Below are positions 14,400 to 22,331 of a DNA stretch of 24,750 nucleotides, piece by piece. Location of the stretch: the NCBI GenBank assembly GCA_016295505.1, contig JAEDLC010000018.1, forward strand, positions 1-24,750, given 5' to 3'. Source of the DNA: Dorea sp. (GTDB lineage Bacteria; Bacillota_A; Clostridia; Lachnospirales; Lachnospiraceae). The first letter of the stretch is position 1, and every line of letters begins with the position of its first letter. The translations under genes were made by a program, and so were the position numbers. The notes below the pieces were generated by a model. It was given only the letters and a program-made list of their open reading frames with translations, made no database searches and was not told the DNA's origin.

Positions 14400-15235
14400 T
14401 GAAGAGATTTTCGCAACTGGCAATCCCGTATATTGTGTGGGCTGCCCTGATGCTGGTGCTTCCGATGGCACTGATCGCCCTGTATTCATTTACCAATCAG
14501 GGCAACAGCATCATTGCATTTTCCTTTACGCTGGAGCATTATGCAAAGTTCTTTACCGACCCGGACTTCCTGCTGATTCTCTGGCGTTCCATTTTGATTG
14601 CCGTAAAGACTACGATTATCTGTCTGTTTTTGGGGTATCCGGCGGCATATTTTATCTCCAAGAGCAGCGAAAAGGCACAGAATCTTCTGGTTCTGTGTAT
14701 TACGATTCCGATGTGGATCAATATGTTGGTGCGAACCTATGCATGGATCGGACTTTTGAGTGAGGGAGGACTGATTCAGAGGATTCTTGCCGTGTTCGGA
14801 CTGGGAAAAACGGAGCTTCTGTATACGGAAGGTGCAGTGCTTCTGGGAATGGTCTATAACTTCCTGCCTTTTATGATCCTGCAGATACAGACGTCTCTGG
14901 CAAAGATGGATAACTCTCTTCTGGAGGCAAGTGCGGATCTTGGCGCAAGTCCGGTGCAGACATTCCGGAGAGTGACTCTTCCGCTATCTCTTCCGGGTGT
15001 GATCAATGGAATCACACTCGTATTCCTTCCGGCAGTCAGCTCATTTTTCATTCCGAAATTATTGGGCGGCGGACAGTATTTCCTGATCGGAAATATGATC
15101 GAGAACCAGTTCATTACCGTAGGAGAATGGAATTTCGGAAGTGCGATCTCCATGATTATGGCAATTATTATGATGCTTCTGATGATGGCGGTTCGCAAGA
15201 TTGAGATTCGAAATCAGGGTGGAAAGGAGGCATAA
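14399..15235 (+). CDS. potB: Spermidine/putrescine ABC transporter permease PotB
   Basis: 278 residues with six hydrophobic segments and a binding-protein-dependent permease loop (EAA motif) reading EASADLGASPVQTFRRVTLP around residues 179-198, which contacts the ATPase. The N-terminal PYIVWAALMLVLPM and the YTEGAVLLGMVYNFLPFMIL segment fit PotB. Its ATG overlaps the potA stop (TAATG), implying translational coupling. It forms the membrane channel with the permease half of PotCD. Confidence 0.93.
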   Translation: MKRFSQLAIPYIVWAALMLVLPMALIALYSFTNQGNSIIAFSFTLEHYAKFFTDPDFLLILWRSILIAVKTTIICLFLGYPAAYFISKSSEKAQNLLVLCITIPMWINMLVRTYAWIGLLSEGGLIQRILAVFGLGKTELLYTEGAVLLGMVYNFLPFMILQIQTSLAKMDNSLLEASADLGASPVQTFRRVTLPLSLPGVINGITLVFLPAVSSFFIPKLLGGGQYFLIGNMIENQFITVGEWNFGSAISMIMAIIMMLLMMAVRKIEIRNQGGKEA

Positions 15236-15240
15236 TCATT

Positions 15241-17130
15241 ATGAAAAAATCAAAACGCCCTTTCGGGAAAATTTTAATGGTACTTATGATTGTGTTCTTC
15301 TACCTTCCGATCGTGTATATGGTGATCTTTTCTTTTAATGATGGAAAGTCACTGACCAGTTTTACGGGATTTTCCCTGCGCTGGTACAAACATATGCTGG
15401 ATTCCCAGGACATGATGGAGGCTCTGTATACGACATTCAGTATCGCACTGCTTGCGACATTTATATCAACGGTCGCAGGAACGATTGCAGCAATCGGCCT
15501 CAGTAAGTCAAAGAAAATCATTCGGGATATCATGGAGCAGGTGAACAATTTCCCAATCATGAATCCGGAGATTGTAACGGCGATTGGTTTTATGCTTTTG
15601 TTCATTACATTTCGAATTGAGAAAGGGTATGTGACCATGCTTCTGGCACATATTGCATTCTGTATTCCGTATGTGATGCTTTCGGTAATGCCTAAGATAC
15701 GTTCCATGGATCCGAACCTTGCAGATGCGGCGATGGATCTTGGCGCGACTCCCTGGCAGGCACTGATAAAAGTCGTGGTGCCGCAGATTACCCCGGGAAT
15801 CATCTCAGGGGCGCTGATTGCATTTACCATGTCGGTGGATGATTTTATCATTTCCTACTTTGTGACCGGACGCGGAGTGAAAAACTTAAGTATTATGGTG
15901 TATACCATGAGCAAGCGTGTGAATCCAAGTATCAATGCAATCTCTACCCTTGTGGTGGTGATCATTACGATTGCGCTGATTTTTATCAATGTCGGGCCGC
16001 TGATCGCAGCAAAACGTGCATCCAGGGTCAGAAGCGGCAGAAAGCCATACGGACCGGCGATTGCAATTGTATGCGTGCTGGCGATTGTCGTTGGTGTGAT
16101 TCAGATTCGGAACAAAGAATCGGAATTGCCGTTTGAGGGGCAGACACTTCATATATATAACTGGGGAGAATATACCGGAGAGAATATTATCCGGGATTTT
16201 GAAAATGAGACAGGTGCATCTGTGGTTATGGAAAACTTTGATTCCAATGAACAGATGTATATCAAAGTTGCAAATGGAGAAGCCTACGATATTCTGGTGC
16301 CAAGCGATTATATGATTCAGCGTCTGATCGAAGAAGATTATCTGCAGAAACTGGATCAGTCAAAACTGGACTGCCTGGATAAGCTGGATGACGCGGTGAA
16401 GAATCTCCCGTATGATCCGGGAAATGAGTATTCTGTGCCATATTTCTGGGGAACTGTAGGAATCGTATACGACAAGACCAAAGTCGATATCGAAGATCTG
16501 GAAAGAGAAGGATACAATATCTTCCTGGATGAAAAATATCGCGGAGAGATCTATTTGTATGACTCTGAGCGAGATTCCTTTATGATGGCGCTTAAAGCAC
16601 TGGGTTATTCCATGAACACAGAGAGTGAGGCGGAGATTCAGGAAGCCTATGATTGGCTGGTGCAGTGTGTACAGACCATGAAACCAGAGATCGTCACAGA
16701 CGAGATCATCGATAACATGGCACAGGGAAGAAAGGCACTTGGCCTGATCTATTCCGGTGATGCTACTTATGTCATGAGCGAAAATGAAAACATGGGATAC
16801 TATATGCCGGAGAGCGGAACCAACCTGTGGTCAGACGCAATGGTCATCCCGAAAAACGCAGCTAATCCAGAACTGGCACATGCATTCATCAATTATGCCA
16901 GCGATTATGCCGGCGCATATGACAATTCCAGTTATGTGGGATATACATCGGCTAATAGAGAAGTAATGGATGATCTGGCAGGAGAAGGCGGAGACTTCGA
17001 AGGAATCAACGCATATATACCACGAACAGATAATCCAAACGATGAAGTCTTTGTATATAACGAAGATACGAAGAAAATCATCAGTAATCTGTGGAGTAAA
17101 GTAAAGATCGCGGCAAGTAACGCAAATTAA
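15241..17130 (+). CDS. potCD: Fused PotC permease and PotD polyamine-binding protein
   Basis: 629 residues combining two normally separate subunits. Residues 1-265 are a PotC permease with six hydrophobic segments and an EAA loop DAAMDLGATPWQALIKVVVP (162-181). A basic linker (AAKRASRVRSGRK, 256-268) is followed by a seventh hydrophobic helix (about 272-289), then from about 298 a PotD-like solute-binding domain beginning LHIYNWGEYTGENIIRDFE, with VPYFWGTVGIVYD and GLIYSGDATY blocks. By the positive-inside rule the linker is cytoplasmic and the binding domain is outside, tethered next to the pore. AGGAGG lies 10 bases before the ATG, 5 bases after potB. There is no separate potD in the operon, consistent with a true fusion. 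Transcription ends near palindrome copy E. Confidence 0.93.
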   Translation: MKKSKRPFGKILMVLMIVFFYLPIVYMVIFSFNDGKSLTSFTGFSLRWYKHMLDSQDMMEALYTTFSIALLATFISTVAGTIAAIGLSKSKKIIRDIMEQVNNFPIMNPEIVTAIGFMLLFITFRIEKGYVTMLLAHIAFCIPYVMLSVMPKIRSMDPNLADAAMDLGATPWQALIKVVVPQITPGIISGALIAFTMSVDDFIISYFVTGRGVKNLSIMVYTMSKRVNPSINAISTLVVVIITIALIFINVGPLIAAKRASRVRSGRKPYGPAIAIVCVLAIVVGVIQIRNKESELPFEGQTLHIYNWGEYTGENIIRDFENETGASVVMENFDSNEQMYIKVANGEAYDILVPSDYMIQRLIEEDYLQKLDQSKLDCLDKLDDAVKNLPYDPGNEYSVPYFWGTVGIVYDKTKVDIEDLEREGYNIFLDEKYRGEIYLYDSERDSFMMALKALGYSMNTESEAEIQEAYDWLVQCVQTMKPEIVTDEIIDNMAQGRKALGLIYSGDATYVMSENENMGYYMPESGTNLWSDAMVIPKNAANPELAHAFINYASDYAGAYDNSSYVGYTSANREVMDDLAGEGGDFEGINAYIPRTDNPNDEVFVYNEDTKKIISNLWSKVKIAASNAN

Positions 17131-17133
17131 ATT

Positions 17134-17186
17134 GGGACGGAGGATTTTTAAAAATCCTCCGTCCCAATTTAATTTTCCCCTGTCCC
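17134..17186 (+). repeat. 53-bp palindromic element between convergent genes (copy E)
   Basis: Same 53-bp layout as copy B. The core palindrome is perfect and extends outward to 17124-17175, 52 bp, including the potCD stop codon. The third arm CCCCTGTCCC lies inside the 3' end of the convergent DUF885 gene, encoding its last residues. It probably serves as a bidirectional terminator. Confidence 0.93.
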
Positions 17187-18965
17187 TTTTTTAAAAATAT
17201 ATGTTCTTATCACATCAAATGATGCCGGTCCTACATCTAATACGGCTTTATGGAAGCTTTTTTGTGTAAAGTTATCCCCCCATTTTTCCACGGCTTCTTT
17301 TTTCAATTCCAGAAATTCTACGTATCCGATATAGTATTTCAGATAGTTTGCGGGATCTGCGATGATCAGATCATAGATATCCTCGATGGTTGTGGTATCT
17401 GTTATCCCGTAATTGTGGAAAAATGCGATGGTGTCCGAAAGGGTCCATCCATCATAATGGATTCCCATATCTGCAAGTGCATATAAACCGAGGATGACAG
17501 AAGTATTTTTCTGCAGCAGAAGTGCCTGGTCTTTGGGAAGACCGGAGTAGTAGTAGCTGAGCATTTCGCTGTAGGTTGCCCAGCCTTCGGTATATCCGCC
17601 GTAATTTAACACGCAACGAATGGGATCAGGATGCTGGCTGGCGTAATAGACATGCTGATAGAGATGTCCGGGATAGCCTTCATGGGCCAGTGTTGTATAG
17701 AGAGTAAGCGTATCGGTCATTCGCCCCTGATTGATGTAGATGACATTTGCCTGTGTGTTGTCGATGGCAGGAACCATGTAAAATGCAGGACTTAAGTATT
17801 CTTCCATGGATTTCTGGACATATTTGATCTGTGTATCTACGTTCGGAAGGTCCGGAAAGGAATCATCAAGCTTTTTTCGAAGGTCAGACAGAATTTCATC
17901 TGGTTCTGTAATCTCAAGAAGAGATCCCTGAGTGCAAAACAGGTCTGAGGAAACGGAAGAGGTATATCCGGATGTACCTTCTGACGTATTTTCGGATAAT
18001 ACTTTTTGCATGGCACTTAAGTCGGACAAAATCTGATTACCGGTAAGCGTCTGAAGTTCTCTGATCGTGCGGTCAGACCCCGTCTCCTGTGCAACAAGAA
18101 GCTCATAGTATGTTTTCCCTTCCGGAAGATAGCAGAGTCCGTTATTGTTCTTTCCGGTATCGCGCAGTGTGCGCAGGCCTTCTGCCAGTTCTGTATAGGC
18201 GGGAAATACATATTGCTCCAGATAACTGTTATTTTTATCGATATAAGAACGTCTCTGGCTGTCAGACAGACCCGTCAGTTCATCCATACGCTCTTCAAAG
18301 GAAGTGTACAGATAATGTTCTTTTCCGATTTCTGTAAAGGCGAGACATTCATTGATAATGTCATCTGCACTGTAAGAAGCCATAAAAAGACCGGCATCCG
18401 CTTTCGCCTGTTCGAATTTCAGAATGGATCGGAAGTATTCGGGAGTTTTGGTCAGGAGTTCCAGATATGTATCAACATCGGAATTAGTATAAAATGGGAA
18501 CTCAGACAACAAGATCGGAAGTTGTGCCTGTGTTCCGGTCAGAGGTGCCAGAGGCTCTTCGTACAGAGAATACGGTGCAAGGGAGAGGGCGCTGTCCAGA
18601 TAGTCATCCAGGACATCGTAGGTCAGTTGATTTTGATCAGACAACGTAGAACGGTTATGAGAATGCAGCTTTGCCTGTTCATTTTCCAGAGCAGCGCAGA
18701 TGGAAGCAGTATCTGTTGTACAGTTTCCATAGGAAACCGGAGTGTCCGGGATTCCGTAACCGGAGGGTGTTTTCAATGTATAATGCAGGGTAATTGTACT
18801 GCCGGAAACCTCCTGGCAGAAAAGATTCCGTGTATAGGCGGAGAAAGATCGGTCGGCATTAGTATTCAGACGTGTCGGAAGAATAAAAGCTCCGACCAGA
18901 ATACACAGAACGACAAGTACAGCGGCTACAAGTGTGAGAGAATGTTTCCTGGAACGTATTTGCAT
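17169..18965 (-). CDS. Membrane-anchored DUF885-family putative metallopeptidase
   Basis: 598 residues from the ATG at 18965, with GAGGA 5 bases upstream; a longer frame adds 30 residues with no ribosome site. Residues 9-28 form a hydrophobic segment after RSRKH, giving a membrane anchor or uncleaved signal with the rest outside. The DUF885 hallmark HEGYPGH is at 428-434, followed by GGYTEGWATYSE near 456-467, a likely zinc-binding arrangement as in gluzincin-like peptidases. Substrates of the family are generally unknown. The last five residues and the stop codon (GTGEN) are encoded by palindromic element copy E. It is divergent from the sigma-factor gene and shares a 212-base intergenic region with it. 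Confidence 0.87.
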   Translation of the reverse strand: MQIRSRKHSLTLVAAVLVVLCILVGAFILPTRLNTNADRSFSAYTRNLFCQEVSGSTITLHYTLKTPSGYGIPDTPVSYGNCTTDTASICAALENEQAKLHSHNRSTLSDQNQLTYDVLDDYLDSALSLAPYSLYEEPLAPLTGTQAQLPILLSEFPFYTNSDVDTYLELLTKTPEYFRSILKFEQAKADAGLFMASYSADDIINECLAFTEIGKEHYLYTSFEERMDELTGLSDSQRRSYIDKNNSYLEQYVFPAYTELAEGLRTLRDTGKNNNGLCYLPEGKTYYELLVAQETGSDRTIRELQTLTGNQILSDLSAMQKVLSENTSEGTSGYTSSVSSDLFCTQGSLLEITEPDEILSDLRKKLDDSFPDLPNVDTQIKYVQKSMEEYLSPAFYMVPAIDNTQANVIYINQGRMTDTLTLYTTLAHEGYPGHLYQHVYYASQHPDPIRCVLNYGGYTEGWATYSEMLSYYYSGLPKDQALLLQKNTSVILGLYALADMGIHYDGWTLSDTIAFFHNYGITDTTTIEDIYDLIIADPANYLKYYIGYVEFLELKKEAVEKWGDNFTQKSFHKAVLDVGPASFDVIRTYIFKKGTGEN

Positions 18966-18997
18966 AGGAGTCCTCGAAACATAATTTGTATCACTAT

Positions 18998-19028
18998 ATG
19001 CGAAAATGCAATCATTCATGCGAAAATG
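18998..19028. repeat. Two direct repeats 20 bp apart upstream of the DUF885 gene
   Basis: ATGCGAAAATG occurs at 18998-19008 and 19018-19028. A 20-base period is close to two helical turns, so a dimeric regulator could bind both on one DNA face. It lies 33 bases upstream of the DUF885 start. No known binding protein is recognised. Confidence 0.5.
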
Positions 19029-19102
19029 ATGGCATCCAGATAATAAAACAGACAAAGTTTTGGTTAATTTTTACAATAATGCCATGGTTAGTTTTTAACG
19101 TG

Positions 19103-19131
19103 TTGTCGGAGCGGAATTCGGGTGCTATGCT
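19103..19131 (+). promoter_or_regulatory. Putative promoter of the sigma-factor fusion gene
   Basis: TTGTCG (19103-19108), 17-base spacer, TATGCT (19126-19131). A start near 19138 would leave a leader of about 40 bases. The -35 is imperfect, so this is a moderate candidate; I did not find a clear ECF-type autoregulatory promoter. Confidence 0.5.
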
Positions 19132-19177
19132 TAAGAAAATGGGGAAGAATTATATGTGTATAAAGGAATGAGATATC

Positions 19178-21205
19178 ATGAACAAAAAACGACAGAAAGA
19201 TGCAGACATTCTCCTTCTTTTGGGAAAAGACCCCAAGGAAGGGATGGCACTTCTTGTGGAACGATATACCGGGCTGATCTGGAAGGTCATATCTTTGTAT
19301 CTTTCTGATCCGGAAGATATTAAGGAATGTACCAATGATACATTTGCAGAATTTTATTTTCAGAGAAAGCGGTTTGATCCGGAAAAGGCGGGGCTGAATA
19401 TCTACCTGACGGCAATTGCCCGCAACCTGGCGATCTCTTGGTATCGAAAGGAGAAGAGGCGGAAAACAGAGGCCTATGCGGAGGAATATATTTCCGTGGA
19501 TCCGCAGATGGAACTTGTGGAGATCCGTGCGGATCTGAAAAAAGCGATGACGGTTCTGAAATCGGATGAATCGCAGATCATCCGGATGAAATATTATGAA
19601 GGAATGACGGTGCGGGAGATTGCTGATTCACTGGAACTCCCCTATGAAACGGTGAAGAAAAGACATCAGAGAAGTCTGGGGAAGCTTCGACACCAGATGT
19701 TCCTGTTCCTGATGGTTCTGAGCCTGCTGATGATTACCGCATGCAGTTACAGAATGCTTGTACATTATAAAGTAATTCCGGATTACCTTCATATCCTGTT
19801 CCCGGGATTATCTGAGGAAGAGGATGAAAAAGATACGGAACCGGAGATTCATCCGTTATTGATTCATGTTCCGGATCCGGAATTTCCCGGAAAGCAGGAA
19901 TCAACGGAAGAGCCGGTAGTGACAGAAGATATTACAGCATATCAGTCCGGGCAGACGTCTTCGACCCCGGAAAAAGAGGCGGCAATACCGAACTTTACCT
20001 ATGCTCCCGGATATGGTGTGAACTGGGAACCGGATGCTCCGTTTTATGTTCTTCAGGATTCCGGTGCGATTGAAAATGAATGGGTCACGCTGGAGCTGAC
20101 AGATGCGGTCTATGTAAATCATACGATGCGGGTAGAGCTTCTCTGTACATCAAAGGAAGAAACTCTTCTGGATCTGAGCACATCCATGAGACTGGTCGGG
20201 AGCAGTCCGATCCTGAATTGTGAAAATAATCAGTGGAAATGTAAATATGTATCCAGCAGACAGCTGACTTCTTATCAGGAAAGAATAGAAGTGTATTATG
20301 AAAATATTGATCTTCCGGATACAGAGAAAGAGCCGCTTCAGATGTCGCTCAATAATCTTTTCCAGATAGAAGAGCCGCTTTTCTTTACACTTGTGCCTGC
20401 AGATGTTGCGGAAACACCGGAATATGTATATCAGCTGGAAGAATACGGGGGGCTGATTGCTATTCCGAGACTGGAGGATGGCTGTCTGATCGTGGAGATC
20501 TATCCGGTAAATGCAGACGAAGAATTCATGATCCTTCCGGAGCTGATCAGAGGGCGCTATGGAGAGAGTGAAGGCGGGCAGGTGACGGTCACCGGATCTG
20601 ACGGGACGGAGAAGACCGGACAATGTGTTGGCTACAGCCCATCACAGAATGTGGATCATTTTGAATGGAACTTCGGACAGGCGGAGCCGGGAGAGTATAC
20701 GCTTCATGTTCCGTATGTATATCAGACGACGAGCCTTCCGGAAGATTTTGTGATACCGCTCAATCTGGCAGAAGAGAGCTGGGAAGACAGATGCTATGAA
20801 CTTCCGGAGGGAAGCCTTACCATTAACAGTTGTACCGGAAGTGTGTCACAGGATGGACGTGCGGCATGGGAGATACAGATAAAATATCAGTCAGAAAACA
20901 AAAATCGTATGATCTCACAGCTGTATTTTTCAAAAAAATGTCAGGAACGCGAAGATTATGTTCCGGAAATCTATCCACCGGGAAGTATTGTCTATGAAAA
21001 GCCGGGAGTAGATTTCAATATAAAGCAGGTAGACGGGGTAAATGGTCTGATATACGGTGAAGTGCTGGTAAATACGGACAGATATGATGCCTCCGGCTTT
21101 CAGATCACTTCCCTGTCATCACATTATACCGGCCATCCGGCAGGCGTTACTTATCGCTGGAACCAGAACTTTGATCTGACTTTTACGGTAAATATTTCTG
21201 AATAA
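19178..21205 (+). CDS. ECF-type sigma factor fused to a membrane helix and a large outer domain
   Basis: 675 residues. Residues about 24-93 match sigma-70 region 2 (LLVERYTGLIWKVISLYL, then DPEDIKECTNDTFAEFY and LTAIARNLAISWYRKEKRR). Residues about 115-172 match region 4 (MKYYEGMTVREIADSLELPY, then ETVKKRHQRSLGKLR). A hydrophobic helix follows at 173-190, preceded by basic residues and ending in ITAC, a lipobox-like sequence. The remaining 480 residues are acidic, start with a Pro/Glu/Thr-rich linker, then contain beta-rich segments such as WVTLELTDAVYVNHTMRVEL, similar in style to outer domains of DUF4179-type anti-sigma proteins. The reading frame is continuous with no sign of sequencing slip. 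The sigma part should direct RNA polymerase; the outer part may sense the envelope. AAAGGA lies about 11 bases before the ATG. Confidence 0.85.
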   Translation: MNKKRQKDADILLLLGKDPKEGMALLVERYTGLIWKVISLYLSDPEDIKECTNDTFAEFYFQRKRFDPEKAGLNIYLTAIARNLAISWYRKEKRRKTEAYAEEYISVDPQMELVEIRADLKKAMTVLKSDESQIIRMKYYEGMTVREIADSLELPYETVKKRHQRSLGKLRHQMFLFLMVLSLLMITACSYRMLVHYKVIPDYLHILFPGLSEEEDEKDTEPEIHPLLIHVPDPEFPGKQESTEEPVVTEDITAYQSGQTSSTPEKEAAIPNFTYAPGYGVNWEPDAPFYVLQDSGAIENEWVTLELTDAVYVNHTMRVELLCTSKEETLLDLSTSMRLVGSSPILNCENNQWKCKYVSSRQLTSYQERIEVYYENIDLPDTEKEPLQMSLNNLFQIEEPLFFTLVPADVAETPEYVYQLEEYGGLIAIPRLEDGCLIVEIYPVNADEEFMILPELIRGRYGESEGGQVTVTGSDGTEKTGQCVGYSPSQNVDHFEWNFGQAEPGEYTLHVPYVYQTTSLPEDFVIPLNLAEESWEDRCYELPEGSLTINSCTGSVSQDGRAAWEIQIKYQSENKNRMISQLYFSKKCQEREDYVPEIYPPGSIVYEKPGVDFNIKQVDGVNGLIYGEVLVNTDRYDASGFQITSLSSHYTGHPAGVTYRWNQNFDLTFTVNISE

Positions 21206-21226
21206 TATGTCCCCTTTCGCCCTGCA

Positions 21227-21282
21227 GATGCGAATGTAATATATAAAGATGCTTTTTACTTTATATATAATATTTTTGCATC
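21227..21282 (+). promoter_or_regulatory. A/T-rich inverted repeat before the 318-aa gene
   Basis: GATGCGAATG… at 21227 and …TTTTTGCATC ending 21282 form an imperfect inverted repeat with a TATATAAAG/CTTTATATA inner stem. It lies after the sigma gene and ends just before the GGAGG of the next gene. It contains TATAAT (21266-21271) without a clear -35. It may be a weak terminator, an operator or a leader hairpin. Confidence 0.45.
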
Positions 21283-21297
21283 CGGAGGGGGCTGCCG

Positions 21298-22254
21298 ATG
21301 ATGTATACATATGTAAATCATACCATTCTTTCACTTGCCAGAGAATGCATATCCATGGAAATGCAGGAGCGTCCTGAGCTTCTGTGGCTGAAATCCCGTC
21401 ATGCGCGTATTCAGAAAAAATACAATTTCAGAAATAAACAGGAAACAGATCGGTTTCTTTATGAAAGCATGTATGGACAGAAGCCTCTGAAGTCATCCGA
21501 GATTATGAAAATGCGCTACTGGCGTACCGGTCGTTACACACCTGGAAACCGGGAACAATGCCTGTTGTACGGGAGAGCGCTTGAACTGTCGCAGGACGAT
21601 ATGCGTTATCTGTTGCAGAATTATTATGACCGTAGTCTGGATGTCTACGACCCGGACACCTGTCCGGAAGATTCCGGATATCTTCAGCGAGCGGCGTATA
21701 TGAAAGAACTCACAGATGCCTATCTTCAAAAAATCCCGGTGGAAAAACTGGCTTCTTTTAAAGTGCCGGCGAATGCGCCTGAAAGCTGTCTGCGGCATCT
21801 GTATTTTACCGATCTCTTTTATTATGTGCATTCACAGATGACTCCGGATTCAGAACATCTGCAGCGTCATATCGTCAGTACCCGTTATGATTCGGAATTC
21901 AAAAGACAGCTGAAGCTCCTGGGAGAGATTCCACGCAAAACGATGCTGCGGCATCTGATTATATTTGATCTTCCGCATCTGACCTTAGAGAAACTGAATC
22001 GACAGCTTGAATTTTTCGGATATCTGCCCCTGTGCGAAGAGCATACCATGACAGGAGGGGAGCGGCTGGACTGGCTGCTGATCCGGCTGATTAAGCTGTA
22101 TGAAGAGGCGTGTGCGGGAAAAGAGGAAAAGGAGTGCCTGGCATGGTTTCGGGAAGCCTGCCGTATACTGGATCGTTTTTTTGTGGAATCCGGGAAACAG
22201 AGGATGCGGTTTATGTATTTTAAATCCCTGGATTTAGAAAGAAACAGTCTATAA
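21298..22254 (+). CDS. Unrecognised 318-residue protein, possibly with a cryptic HTH-like segment
   Basis: I do not recognise the family. The start is the ATG at 21298, with GGAGGGGG 6 bases before it; a second ATG follows at once. The protein is soluble and basic, with no signal peptide or membrane segment. Residues about 64-106 (SEIMKMRYWRTGRYTPGNRE, then LLYGRALELSQDDMRYLLQN) have the spacing of a short HTH-like helical module seen in some XRE-type proteins. A second helical stretch near 228-250 (TLEKLNRQLEFFGYLPLCEE) may be similar. It lies 92 bases after the sigma-factor fusion on the same strand, so it could belong to the same regulatory unit, but a promoter of its own cannot be excluded. 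Confidence 0.65.
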   Translation: MMYTYVNHTILSLARECISMEMQERPELLWLKSRHARIQKKYNFRNKQETDRFLYESMYGQKPLKSSEIMKMRYWRTGRYTPGNREQCLLYGRALELSQDDMRYLLQNYYDRSLDVYDPDTCPEDSGYLQRAAYMKELTDAYLQKIPVEKLASFKVPANAPESCLRHLYFTDLFYYVHSQMTPDSEHLQRHIVSTRYDSEFKRQLKLLGEIPRKTMLRHLIIFDLPHLTLEKLNRQLEFFGYLPLCEEHTMTGGERLDWLLIRLIKLYEEACAGKEEKECLAWFREACRILDRFFVESGKQRMRFMYFKSLDLERNSL

Positions 22255-22267
22255 AAATGTTCTATAG

Positions 22268-22296
22268 TTGACCGGGCAACAACGCTCCTATATAAT
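22268..22296 (+). promoter_or_regulatory. Promoter of the lipoprotein gene
   Basis: TTGACC (22268-22273), 17-base spacer, perfect TATAAT (22291-22296). The start site would be near 22303, leaving a leader of about 76 bases that holds a 16-codon ORF. Confidence 0.82.
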
Positions 22297-22331
22297 GGAA
22301 TGACAGATATGTCTCGGGGAAAACATATACG

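Noticed and set aside
5142..17186. Palindrome copies read as a CRISPR array
   Set aside because: They are dispersed singly over 12 kb between and within genes in both orientations, with no regular spacing or cas genes.
18213..19043. 276-codon open frame antisense to the DUF885 gene
   Set aside because: Lies wholly opposite a well-supported gene, Cys-rich with no recognisable motif, no ribosome site; a shadow frame.
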